64,000 nt of DNA from Edaphochlamys debaryana (lineage: Eukaryota > Chlorophyta > Chlorophyceae > Chlamydomonadales), in assembly GCA_016858145.1 (NCBI GenBank), contig JAEHOE010000003.1, forward strand, positions 2,480,001 to 2,544,000, read 5' to 3'. A program made the translations under genes and the position numbers. Below the pieces are notes generated by a model, which searched no databases, had not been told where the DNA came from, and saw nothing but the letters and a program-made list of their open reading frames with translations. Below, in pieces: positions 22,300-33,900 of this stretch; position 1 is the first letter of the stretch; each line of letters opens with the position of its first letter.

Positions 22300-24683
22300 A
22301 TGCTGAACATGAACAAGCGTCAGAAGGTGTCCGGTGGCCCTGAGGATGCTGCCGCCGAGCAACCCCAGGACTCATCTCCCGCGATGGCAGTCTTCGAGCA
22401 CCGCGACCTGATGGAGCACATCGCTTCGTATTTGAGCCACAACGAGAAGGTCTACCTGAGGCCGATCAACCGGACCACGGCCGTGGTCCTGAGGGATGGC
22501 CAGGGACCCGACTCCACCGCCATCCACCTCTCCCAGCCCGTCCCCCGCTGGGCGCTGCAGCAGTGGTTTGAGTCTGGGATCTGCAAGCGCCTGACGACCA
22601 AGCAGCGCGAGAAGGTGGTATCGCTTGTGGCGCAGAGCAACGACGTCCCCAACCTGGAGCTGACGCTGGCGGCGACGGGCGTGTCGCCCACCCACGAGCA
22701 CCAGGAGGCCACCGCTGCCGCCGGCGCCATGGACAGCCTCCGCTGGCTCCTGGAGCCTGGGCGGATGCAAGGCTCCCCCCATTGGGTCACGCTGCTGCAG
22801 ACCGCTGCCAGTGCGGGGCACACCAGCGTCTGCTTGATGTGCCTTCACAGCATCCTGAGCTTCTCAACCCTTCCCAGGGCCGCCGAGGCAGCCGTGAAGG
22901 CTCTACGCAGCGGGCATGCGGTGCTGGCTGACTGCCTCCTGTACTTCGAGGCCGACCCAGATGCCCTTCGTTGCTATCGCCGTCGCTCCATTGCAGCCCT
23001 GGAGGGCTGCGACCTAGCGACCGTGCAGCAGCTGTGGGCCCGGTACGACGGCGCGCAGCACTGGGACTGGGAGAGTAGGGGCCTGGATGCCGCCCTCGGC
23101 AGCCCCACGCCCGACTGGCAGGCCAAGGTGAGCAGGTAGTTCAAGCCTAGCAAGGGCATATTGCTGAAGCATTGCATGCCAGTACCCCCCGCCGGCAAGG
23201 ATCTCGGGGACGGCATTTCTGCACCCATGCTGCTCCTCGGTCTTGGTTTCCTTCACCTACTCCTCACTAGCCATACCTTGCTGCCCCCGTGTACATACAC
23301 CGCAGGCCGAGTGGCTCCTGTCCCTGGGCGCTGAGTTCGCCTCCGAGGAGGGCCACGAATTCTACGTGGGCCTTGATGATCTGGGTCAGGATGAGTATGA
23401 TTACTGCACCGGCGCCAACTACTACACTGCAGTCCTTGACGGAAGGACCCACCTGGGAGGGGCCACGGTAGTGGAGCGGTTTGAGTGGCTGTGGGCGCAC
23501 GGCTGTCGCACGGACGGCGGGGTGGGGTCGGGTGCGCTGCTAAACAAGGCCGTCGGGGCGGGGCTGGTTGAGGTGGTGTCCTGGATGTGCGAGCGTGGTG
23601 TCGTACAGCCCCAAGCCTCAATTTACGGACTGGATTTAAACGCGGCGGCGGAGGGTGGGCAACTCGAAGTGCTCAAGGCTCTAAAACAGGTGGGGCCCAG
23701 AGGGTGCTGCGGCTTGGGTGTTGACATGGAGGTACGCATACATGCCATGCGGACGCGATGCTGATGTGTATCACAAGCAGCCCCAAAACGCTTACTGCTG
23801 GTGCCCCACGCGTTCACCTTTAACTGCAGGTGGGCTATCCTCTGGTCCCGGCATCCCTGGCCTTCTGGGCCGCCATGCGTGGACACGTGCCCGTCCTGGA
23901 GTGGGTGTGGGACGCGTTCGGCTGGACCCCCGAGCAACACGGCCTGACGGCAAGCGAGATGTACGCCGCCGCTGGGCCCGAGTGGGGTGAAGTGCGCACG
24001 GCAGGCGTGGAGACGATGCTGTGGCTGAGGGCACACGGCTGCCCGTGCAATGAGGATACGTGGCATTCGGCCGCGGGGTCGGGCTGCGAGGCGGCCCTGG
24101 AGCTTCTGCACGAGTGGGGCTGCCCCAAGCCGGTGAGTGGTGGAGGCGGGCAAGGGTTGCACCCCCGACCGGATGACGGGAGGCTTGGGCTAGTTGACGA
24201 GGCCCCAGAGCCTTTGGGTGCGGTGGGGCCTGACCAGCCGCAGCGGCATCGCAAGGCCGGGTGGCTTGGGCCGTCTGGTACATGACTCTACACGGCCTCT
24301 CACGGCCACTCCCTGCCTGATGTCCAGTCCCCCGTCCCCTTGGTCCTGCCTGTCCTGTCCCACAGACCGATGGCAGTCCGTACGAAGCAGCGGCTAACGC
24401 GTGCGAGTGGATCCTGGTGCCCGTGCTGCGCTCGCTGGGCGTGCCCTTTGCCCCCATCAGCCACCCGCGCAAGTGGGATACCTTCGACGCTCTCTCAAGC
24501 GGCGGAGCACCGCTGCGATGGCTGCGGTGGCTGGTGGAGGAGGAGGGCTATCCGGTTGACGAGAGCGGCTGGGAGCTGGCCGAGTGGGCGGTGCTGCAGT
24601 TCTGCGTTTACGCAGAGGATGAGAAGGCGGCGCTGCTGGCCTGGGTGGCGGCGCAGCGGGCGAAACTCACGTTGAGGGCGTGA
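22300..24683 (+). CDS. F-box-like/ankyrin-repeat protein, copy 2 (intact)
   Basis: Four exons with consensus sites and matching phases: 22300..23127, 23306..23689, 23830..24132, 24366..24683, giving 610 aa. Residues about 30-70 (FEHRDLMEHIASYLSHNEKV) resemble an F-box helix set. The rest is ankyrin-like helices: AAAGAMDSLRWLLEPGR, TAASAGHTSVC, AAEGGQLEVLKALKQ, AAMRGHVPVLEWVWDAFG, AAGSGCEAALELLHEWGCPK. F-box/ankyrin proteins usually act as substrate adaptors of SCF ubiquitin ligases; that role is inferred here, since the F-box match is by eye. Copy 1 lies 1.2 kb upstream in tandem, and copy 3 is inverted at 61.6-63.6 kb. The start could instead be the ATG at 22309. Confidence 0.85.
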
Positions 24684-25138
24684 GTGCAGGCGCAACCAGC
24701 GCCGGGGGGTGCCGGGGGGTGCAGCAACGAGGGGCGAGGGCTGAGAACCGGGGGTGGAGAGCTGCCTGGGGGGGCTGGAGAGGACGTGGGGGGAGTATGG
24801 AGTACGGAGTGCCTGTTCGCCAGCCCCAGTGGGTGGGAGCTGGCCCAGTGGGAGGCAGAGCGATCCGGCGTGCATTCAGGCGCTGAGAATGAAGGAAGAG
24901 CTGCTGGCATGGGTGGGGGCCCGGTCTGCGAAGCTTGGGCTCGGGAATGGACCGCGGGCAGTGCGGAGGTTGCCGGTAGGAGGTCTCCCAGGTGACGAGG
25001 CGCAGGGATTGAGATGGGCCGCAAAGAGCTCTAAGAGAACCGCGGGCAGTCCGGCTGGGCCTTGAGGCTGCACGCGCACACCTCTGCGGCGGTGCGAAGG
25101 GGAATGCAAGGGCATGGGGCCGGAGAAGTCCTCGGTGT

Positions 25139-25143
25139 TTACA
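25139..25143 (-). terminator. Candidate TGTAA polyadenylation signal of the MYND gene
   Basis: TTACA on the plus strand, i.e. TGTAA for the minus-strand gene, about 860 nt downstream of its stop at 26006. It lies inside the predicted 3' UTR of the convergent F-box/ankyrin gene. Confidence 0.35.
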
Positions 25144-25340
25144 ATGAGTGACCCCCCTGGGCCTGGGGTCACAGCGCTGAACGCTGGGGCCAAGCGACCC
25201 ACCTCACGGGCTTACCCCCTGCAAGCCACAACGCAAGTCCCTGTCATAACTTGCACTGACCTCACTCAGGTCCCAGCTTAGTCCTTGGCATACACTGCCC
25301 ATGCTCAGCTTGTATCGATGGCCGGAGAAGGGGGGGCTGC

Positions 25341-25345
25341 TGTAA
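25341..25345 (+). terminator. Candidate TGTAA polyadenylation signal of F-box/ankyrin copy 2
   Basis: TGTAA about 660 nt downstream of the copy 2 stop codon, the first plausible one I found in that orientation. Short motif, so tentative. Confidence 0.4.
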
Positions 25346-26005
25346 TACGCGGGCTGAGAAGCTACCGTGCAAGCGTAAGACTGGCTCCGGTGGCGACTGC
25401 CGAGGGCGTAAGCCAAACAGGTTCGTCGTGGCTTATTAGCCCTGCCACTTAAAATGGCATCTCAGCCGCAACACATCTGATATCTTCCATGCGGGGCGTG
25501 TCTACCATCATCAGCCCTGATCCACATGAGTGCGCAAGCTCCTTGCCCAAAGTCCCCAAACCAGCTATGTTTGCCCACATGATCGACAATTCGACATCGG
25601 CGATCGAAGTACATCGAACCTTGCTATACCTTGCTAGCTCACGCCGCACCGGCTGGGGAAGGTCACGCCTCCCGCTCAAGCCCACAAATCGTCACAGCAC
25701 ACCACCCCGGCCGACCCTGTCGTCTCCCGAGATCCACCTGCGCCCACGCCGATCCACTCACACGGCGCTCCCGATGACTGCATGTGCCTAGTGCCCAACC
25801 GCCCACAACTTTGCCCACAGTACCACGTACTTGAACGCATCAGCCCTGCCTTCATATGGGCCGTCCCGACAATGCACATGCCAACCTGCTCGAGCCCCAG
25901 TGCCGACTTTGCCCCCAGCCCCATCACAAGCAGCCAACAAGCCATCAGGGCCAAGGTCAGGCCGCCCTACAAACCCATAATCACGCCTCCAGCCCCAGCC
26001 CCTCA

Positions 26006-29000
26006 TCAGCCTCCACTTCCCTGACCAGCGCTGCCGCCGCCCCCGCCATTGCCCCGACCGCACGCCAGCTTGTGCCCAGCCTTCCAGTGCGCCACCTGGC
26101 ACTCGCGGCAGCAGTAGGCCGCCGCTCCGCCGCAGCCGGCGCACGCCTTGAGCGCCAGCGCCGCCTCGGTGCCCCCCTCCAGGTTCCCGCAGGCCGGGTT
26201 GGCGCATCCGCCCAGCGCCTGCTGCGCCGCCGCCGGCGACGCCGGCAGCAGCGCCGCCAGCGCCGCCAGCTGCGGCCGTGACGCCGCCACGCACCGCTCC
26301 AGCGCCGGCGCCAGCGCCCCGCCTCCGCCACCCGCGCCCCCGCCGCCGCCACTGCCTCCGCCGCCGCCGCGCTTGGCCCAGCGCACTAGCTGTGCCGCCA
26401 GCGCCTCCGCCGCCTCGGCCCGCTCGGGGCACCCGCCTGCCCGGAGCTTGGGGGCCAGGGACCGAATCACCTGCGGCGGCCATGCCACCCAATCGGGGAC
26501 GCAGACGACGTCGGGGCAGGCGGCGGAGAGCGCCAGGCAGGCGTCCAGGATGACGGACTGGCAGCGGCCGTCGTCAAACGCGCTCGCTTCGGCCGAATCG
26601 TGTGTGGCCAGAGCCGCCGCCAGCACGGTCCGCGCGCCCAGCTCCTCCACCGCAAACTGCCGCCACGCGTCCCCACCTCCGCCGCTGCCACTGCTGCCAG
26701 CACCCCCACTGCCGGGCCCGTCGGTGCTGCTGTTGCCGCCGCCGCCGCCGCTGGTGCTGGTGCTAGCCCCGGCGGAGGCTGCGGAGGCTGCGCCGCCGCT
26801 GCTGCCGGTCGCTGCCGAGGCGGCGTGGTCGGCTGCGGGCGGGCCTAAGAGCACGGGTAGCCACTTGGCCGCGACAAGGAGCACTGTGACGGAGGTGCGG
26901 GGGCCGTCGCGGCCATAAGCTAGCAGCGCCGGCAGCCACGTCGCCACCGCCGCCGCCACCATCGCTGCCAGCTGCCTCTCCGGCGCCGTCAGGGCGCTGC
27001 CGCTGCCGCCGCCGCCGTCGGCCCGCCGCCGCGCCGCCAGTCCGTCCAGCCAGTTTCGGCCGATGCGCAGAAACTCGGCGGCCTCAATCCCCACCACCGC
27101 CACGTCCTTGCCCTTGAGCCCCACCACGTCGATCCGCGCCAGCGCCTTGGCGATCGTACGGACGAGCGCCGTACACTGCCGTACATCGCCGTACGCGAGC
27201 AGTCCCAGCAGCCAGCCCCAGCCCTGCGGGTCGTCTGTCATGGAGCTGCGGTCTATGAAGGCGACCAACGCCTCCTTGTCGCGGCTCCGCGTGTTGACCG
27301 TGGCGCGGCGGATGAGCCGCTCCAGGCAGGGCAGGACGCCCGCTCCGAGCGCCGTCGCCAGTGCGGGCGGAGCGGCCGCTGGCAGCGGCCCTGGAGGGGC
27401 AGGGGGGGCAGCGGAGGAAGCAGCACAGGAGGTCATGGTTGGGTGCAGAAGAACTCCGTCGTGCAGGAACCGAAGGCCGAGCCCCAAGGCCTGCTGTGAG
27501 TGGCTGCAACCCTTTTCACGTCTGCTACAAGACTGAAGCACTGGTGCCCAATCACTATGCCCACTACCATCCGCTGCGCGCGTGCACTACGAGGTAATAA
27601 CTTGGCAACCTGGACTCCACGCTCATGAGCCGAGCAGCAGCCAGCTCACCTGAGGGCATCCGCACCCTGGGCAGCGCGTGCAGAAGCTCCCCTCCCACCG
27701 CCAAGGCCGTACGCCGCGTCCGCGAGAAGAACGCCGCCCCCACCACCAGCCGCCACCACGCCGCGCCCAGCAGGGGCCGGCCCCGGTCGCCGGCGGCCCC
27801 GTTCGGCCCCTCGCCGCCGCCGGCCTGGCTGGCGAGCATCAGCCCCGTCCGAAGGGAGGAGCCCAGCAAGTCCTCGGTCCAGTAAGCAGGCATCAGCACG
27901 TCGCAGCGCCCGCCCGCCACCGCCGCCACCACCACGTTTTCCCCGTCGTCCTCATCCCCGTCATCAATGTCTGGGTAGGTGAGGGAGGGGGGCGGCGCCC
28001 CACGCCGCGCCAGGGCCCTCAGCGCCAGCGTCGCGACCCGTTCTGACAGGAACACCGCGGCCCGCCGGCTGAGCAGCGCCCGGGGCGCCGCCACCGCCGC
28101 ACCGGGCCCCGCCGGGCCCCCAGCTGCCGCCGGGCCTGCAGCGGCGGCCGCAGGCCCCGAAGGCGCGGGCCGGGCCCGCACCGGCACGGGTGTCACGGCC
28201 TGGGGCAGCGCTGCCAGCAGGTTGTCTAGGGCGTCACTCACGGCCGGGTTCAGGCTGGCGAGGCCGTGCCTGTGGGTCACCTCGGCGACCCGGAAGCCCT
28301 CCAGCCGCACCCACTCCGTGCCCCGCAGCGCCTCCCCCAGCAGCGCCGGCGCCAGCTCCGGCCCCAGGCCGTGCGTGGGCCCGCCGTCGAGGCAGGCCAG
28401 GACGGCGGTAGCGTGGGCGAGGACGGCGTACGCGGAGGACGGGCCCAGGGGCAGCAGGGGGGGCGGCGAGGGCAGGCTCGAGGGCGCGGGTACGGCCGGT
28501 AGCAGGGTGCATAGGACGGTGGAGACCTCGACCAGGGCCTTTTGGACCTGCAGGTACGGCATGCCGTGCCCCGCGTGCTGCGCGTGCGGCCCGGCGTGCG
28601 GCCCGTGCTGCGCGCGCTGCGCCGCGGCGCGCGTGCGGCCCCAGACCTGCAGCAGCGCCACCAGGGCTGCGGAGCAGTGCTCCGTGATGTGGGTCTCCCG
28701 CAGCGCCCGAGACAGCTCCTGCACGAAGCACCGCTCCGCGCCCGCGCGCTCCGCCTCCTCCTTCGCCTGCGCCGCGCTGAGGCCGGGGCCAGGCCCGGCG
28801 CCACCGGCGCCGGCGCCCGCGCCCCGGCCCCGGCCCCGGCCGGGCCGCTGCGCTTCGAGAGCTTTGGCGGCCGCCACGGCCGCGGCCTCGCTGGCCTCGT
28901 CGCTGAGCTGCATCAGGACCCCCACCAACGCGGCTCCGCAGCCTAGCAGCACAGCGGACGGCAGCACGACCCAGTTGCTTACCCAGTCGGGCAGCAGGGC

Positions 29001-29633
29001 CGGGGCTGGGGCCGGGGCCGGGGCCTGGGTGCTGCTGGGGCCGGTCCCCAGGTGGCTCTGCAGTCGCGAGGTGAGCTCCGAGATGCGGTGGGCGAGCGCG
29101 TGGAGGGTTCTGGAGAGGAGGAGGCGGCGGCACAGCGCGATGGTCTCGGGCGCGGGGCGGTGGGTGCCGGGCGGCGGGGTGTACATCTCCTGCTCTACGC
29201 CCCACGTGCTCACGCGGACGGCCCAGGAGAGGGTGCTGCATGCTCCCGAGGTCAGGTCGATGGGCGGCGGTAGGTTTGCCATTACGTAGGCGTCGTCCGC
29301 AGTAACCGCGACAGAGATGGCCGGTGGCAGCGGCCAGCGAGTCGCGACGTTGAACGTGAGTAGTAGCGCCTTTTGGAAGGTGGGACGGGTCACGAGGGCG
29401 GAAGCCGTGCGCTGGACGGCCCGCAGTTCGGCGGGGGCCAAGCTTGCTGCCGCGCGGGTGGCGAGGGAGAAGTGCGTGGACAAGTCATGGTAGTGTCCTG
29501 CGAGAGCTCGCAACTCTGCGATGCTGGGCTCGTTGTTGTTGCCAGCCGTAGGTTTCAGAAGGGGCCGCAGCAGCCGTTCTGCGTCGTCCTCGATGGCCCG
29601 GCATGGCTCCGCAACCTCACGAGGTAACGCCAT
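26006..29633 (-). CDS. MYND-type zinc-finger protein
   Basis: Exon 1 is 27650..29633, starting at ATG 29633 (MALPREVAEPCRAIEDDAER) and ending at a consensus donor in ...RMPS. Exon 2 starts between about 27540 and 27435 (acceptor not pinned; 27453 fits the phase) and ends at 26006. The C-terminus is a MYND finger, with Cys pairs in CANPACGN and CAGCGGAAAYCCRECQ and the closing HWKAGHKLAC. MYND fingers usually bind proline-rich partner peptides. The 1100-1200-residue body is helical, Ala/Leu-rich and interrupted by low-complexity Gly, Ala and Pro linkers. It resembles a MYND family I recall as expanded in Chlamydomonadales, in which exon 1 ends near the HALPRVRMPSGEL segment and the next exon carries GVLPCLERL. 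Two adjacent genes cannot be fully excluded. Substrate and function are unknown. Confidence 0.85.
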
Positions 29634-30952
29634 TTCTGCACCTTTTTTACTGCGCCTGCAAATGAGAGTACGTGCTATGTGCTCGTGTTCCAACGTACAC
29701 GAGCTCGTGCACAAGGCAACTCGTCGCGGTTGTTGGTGTGGCGCGCACCGTCGCACGTCTGGGCTACATCGGCACAGCTAGAGCTATGTGCGCATGTGCA
29801 CAGGCGAGTGAGTTGTAAAAGGGTCACCAGGTCTGGGAGGCGGCGGGGCCAAGGACTCGGCCTCATTGAGGGTCCCGACTGTGATGAGTGCCCGCCCCTG
29901 CCCCGGACCTCCGGTTCCCAGCAGCTCTGCCTAGACCGTGCCCCGCACGCCGCAGCCCCGTCGCAGCCGACCTAGCCAGGGGTGCCCCAAAGCTACAAGA
30001 AGCTGTGAGAGCGCCACCTCTTCCTCCGGCTTCAGGGCAGCGCAAGTTTGGGGCCAGGACCGCGGGCGGCACTGCATGGCAGGCAACTTCAGCTACCCTC
30101 ATCAGCTTGCGTGGCGAGCAACAGCTGTGCGAGTGGCATCTCTTCCACCGGCTCCACGGCTGCAAGGCTGGGGAGGGGGACAGGACGAGGGAGCCCTCTT
30201 CCCCGAGACCTTGCAATTAACTTATGCAACCGCGCACCCAACGCGCCAGCCGGTACGCACGTGCCATGCGCAGCCGCCGTCATCCTGCCACGAACACAAC
30301 TCGATGAGCCTGATAAGAACAAACGCACACAAGAGCGCAAGGCTCGCCGGGCACCGCGCACGTGTCAACGGTTGCACAACACAAGGAACACCGGCAGCCT
30401 ATCATGACTTCCACGCTCGGCGCAACATTTCCTCCCGTTTGCCTCCTCCACTGCTCGGTCCGCCAACTGAAGATGCCATACCTCAACGCCGCCGCCGCTC
30501 AGTTCTGTACCTCTAAGCGGGCTCGGCCAAACGCAACTACATGGCTTGCAGCGTCCTCGGCCACTGCCCCAGCCACATCTAGCTCAGCCGCCTTTCCCGC
30601 CCGGCCCTCCACCGCTACAATCCAGACCCGTCCCCCCTGCAGTCCCTCCCCCCGCGCATGCTGGCTGCAGCACAACCCCAGTCTCCACACAGCCCCTGCT
30701 GCCATCGTTCCGCCCCTCGCCCCCACCCGTTACGGTATGTCCCCTCTCCTCCTCGTCACCTGGGCAGCTCCCGCCTAGCCCCCCGGCGTAAGCGTGCTAC
30801 CGCCCTCCTCCTCGGGCTCCTCCCCCTCGCCGCCGCCGGCCTCTACGCCCACCCCTCACACCCCTCCTCAGCTCCTCCTCCTCCTCTCCATCGGCTTCCT
30901 CTCCACGCCTCCTCCTCCTCCTTTCCTCCTCCTCCTCCGCAGCCTCACCGCC
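29634..30952. other. Intergenic region between MYND and USP-related genes
   Basis: Both neighbours are on the minus strand, so the left part is the MYND promoter and the right part the 3' UTR of the USP-related gene. A CTCCT-rich low-complexity stretch lies at 30800-30950. No exon or RNA gene was identified. Confidence 0.5.
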
Positions 30953-33900
30953 TCAGCGCCGCTGCCCAGCCGCGCCGAGCTTCTGGTAGAAGAGCACCGA
31001 GGGCTGGATGCGGCCGCGCACGCACTTGTCCGAGACGGCGGCCCAGGGGCCGATCGCGGAGACCGTCGCGTCGTCGAACATGACCCACTCCTGCGCCTCG
31101 CACGGCTGCGTGGGCCCGCGGTTGATGAAGGCGTGGTAGTGCTGGCCGTAGTAGCAGAACATGCCGTGCAGCGCGTACGACGGCAGTTGTACGGGGCAGT
31201 TGCCGCCGTCGAACACCTCCTTGGGGTTGAACAGCGTGTCCAGGTGCTCCAGCGTGCCCGCGATCTCCTCGCTCGACACGTTCTGCTCCCAGGCGAGCAG
31301 CAGCATGAAGACGTCGGGGACGTTGTGGAGCGTGCGGGTGACCTTGGTGGGGCTGCGGGGGTGGGGGGGGAGGATGGGAGGGAGGGCGGACAGTTTCAGC
31401 ACGTGCGGCCAGTGACATGGGGCCATGAGGGCAGGGCGCCGTAGGTGCGGACACAGGCGCAGGCACGGGCACAGCAGGGCAGGCTAAGCTAGCGCCCTCC
31501 GTCCCTGCCACCCATCCCCCGGGGGCGCTGTGCGGCGCTCACGTGTTGCAGCCGTGGAAGGGCGGGTCCGTGTCGCACTTCTTGATGTGCTGCGTCTCCA
31601 GCTCGTGCATGATGGTGGCCATGGAGGGGTCTGGAGGGAGGTGTGTGTGTGTGGGGGGGGGGGGGGAGCAGGGGTTAAGAGAGTAGGGGTTGTGCGGTAG
31701 GTTGTCGTGTGCGTGTGTGGCATTTAGGGTTTGCCACATCCCGCTCCCACCTCCCCTTGTGCCTCCCCCCTACACCCCCACCCCACCCCACCCACGCACC
31801 GTCCATCTCCATCAGCATGGGCATGTCGCGCAGGGCGGTGGCGGATATGATCATGTAGTACTCGATGTGGGAGGGCACCACGTGGGTGGTCTTGTGGCAC
31901 TTGTCCTGAAGTTGGGGTGGGGGTGGGGGCAGGGCAAGAAGGTGGGAAGTGGTCAGATGGCAAGCCTGAGCATCAGAGGCCTTCCTCCGGGCCCAGGCCC
32001 ACGTGACAGACCGGCCTGGCCCGCGCCCGACCACAGCGCACGTCCCCGCCCCCGTCCCCGTCCCAGGCAACATCGAGAGCTCCACTCGCCCGCGCCACGC
32101 GAACGCTCGGCCCTCGCCGGCCCCAGCCCCTTCCCCTTCCCCGACCCCGCGTGCCGCACCTGGAGGCAGCGGACCTCCTCCGATAGCAGCAGGCCGAAGG
32201 TGCGGTCCACCACCGACAGCTGCTGGATGGCCTGGGGGGGTGGTGGGTGGGTGGGGCGTGGGTGGGTGGGGCGTGGGTGGGCGGGGAGAGCGGAGAGGGG
32301 GTGTTTGCCCTCTAGCGTTGCCCACCGAGCGAGACACATGCATGCGAGACACCGTGCAGCACCCAACCGACCACTGCGTCAGGACAGCGCATCCTGCACG
32401 CACGCAGGCAGACAGGGCAGGCGGGGCACCCACCATCTCCTTGGCCGCCTGCCCCTTGGTCGCCTCCTGCGCCGACAGCCCCGGGGCCTCGTTGAGCGCC
32501 TCGAACACAGCGCACAGCACCTGGGGGGTGGGGGTGGGGGTGGGTGGGCGGAGGGGAGGAGATCGGTGGGACGCGGGTGGGCGAAGACTCCGGAGAGGGG
32601 TACAGGGGCGTACAGTACGGCAACCTCGGCGGTTCGGGCGCTTGCTCCACGCCTTCCCACACGGCCGCGCACCCGACAGTTTTCCCAGACCCAGCACCAC
32701 CACTTCCGCTCCCTGTCCACACGCTGCGGCCCCAGCACCACCGCCCCCCACCCCCCCCACCTCGGAGGGGTCGTTCATCTCCCCCGCCCGGATGCCCACA
32801 GCGTCCAGGGCCTCGCGCAGATCCGAGGGGTCCACCACGTGCCTGCATGAGAGGATGGAGGGGTAGGGATGGTCGTTTGACCAATTGCGTGAACCGTAGT
32901 CAAAGCGAGCTCGAGGGGTAGGGGTGGAGGTGGAGATAGAGGAAGGGTAGAGGAGGGTCAGGGGCTTTGAACGGGGCTGCCGATGAGCGGAGTGGACGGT
33001 TAGCAATGGGTGGACACGATACGAGAGAGGAGCAGGGCCAACCAGGGAGCACGGAGCCAGCGGCAGTGCACGCCTTCTCACATATGTGGACCGTACGCCC
33101 GTACGACACAGCACGCATGTACGACAATGCACGTGCTCACCGCTGGCTGGCGGCCCCGGCGGCGCCGCCCGAGTCGGCCTGGTCGAGCGCCTGGAAGAGG
33201 CGCAGCAGGGCCGCCACGATGGGGTGCTCCGCCGTGTAGTCGTCGGGGTTGAGGGTGTGGATCTGGGCGCGGAAGGAGGCGCAGTGCCACAGGCACTGGA
33301 TGATGACGTTGAGGAAGCAGTTGTACTCGCCTGGGGTTGGTGGGGGGTGGGGGAGGTGGGGTGGAGGTGACAGGGTGAAGGCCTGGGAGTGCGGTCGGCG
33401 GTGTGTGGTAAGGCGGGCGTGAACATCGTGGCTTGCGGTTGGTTCCGTTCCAGTACCGGACCGGTGCCCTTCTCGACACCCCAAAATCAGAAAGCAGAGC
33501 CGCCACTCACCCACGCGGTTCACCAGGCCCGTGCCCGCCACGCCCGGCGCCTCCACCGCCGAGGCGGCGGCCGGCGGCGCGCGCCGCGCGCCCGTGGCCG
33601 CCGCCGCCGCCTTGGCCGCGGCCGCCCCCGCCGCCGCCCCCGCCGCCGACAGCGGAGGGAAGGCCACGTCCGGCGCCGCCTGCGCCGACTCCAGCAGTGC
33701 CCGCTGCAGGTCGGCCTCGCCGTCGTCGTCCTCCTCAACGTGGGCGTGGCCGGGCCGGCCGGGGTCGACTGGGGGTTTGGGTGAGGGCCGGGAGAGGGCA
33801 GGATGAGGAAAGGGCGGGGAAGGATGCGGCGGGTTGGGGTCGGGGACAATCGGGAACAGGGCATAGGGCGCGGGCGGCAGCACCAGCAAGCAATTGACTT

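Larger units (their letters stand above)
24684..26005. other. Convergent 3' region between F-box/ankyrin copy 2 and the MYND gene
   Basis: No gene recognised. It should hold the facing 3' UTRs of copy 2 (plus) and the MYND gene (minus). TGTAA in the plus orientation is at 25341-25345 and in the minus orientation at 25139-25143, so the two predicted transcripts would overlap by about 200 nt. Confidence 0.5.

Noticed and set aside
27650..29633. Two separate genes instead of one MYND gene
   Set aside because: The upstream frame ends at a consensus donor, and the downstream exon has the continuation seen in related MYND proteins; kept as one gene with moderate caution.
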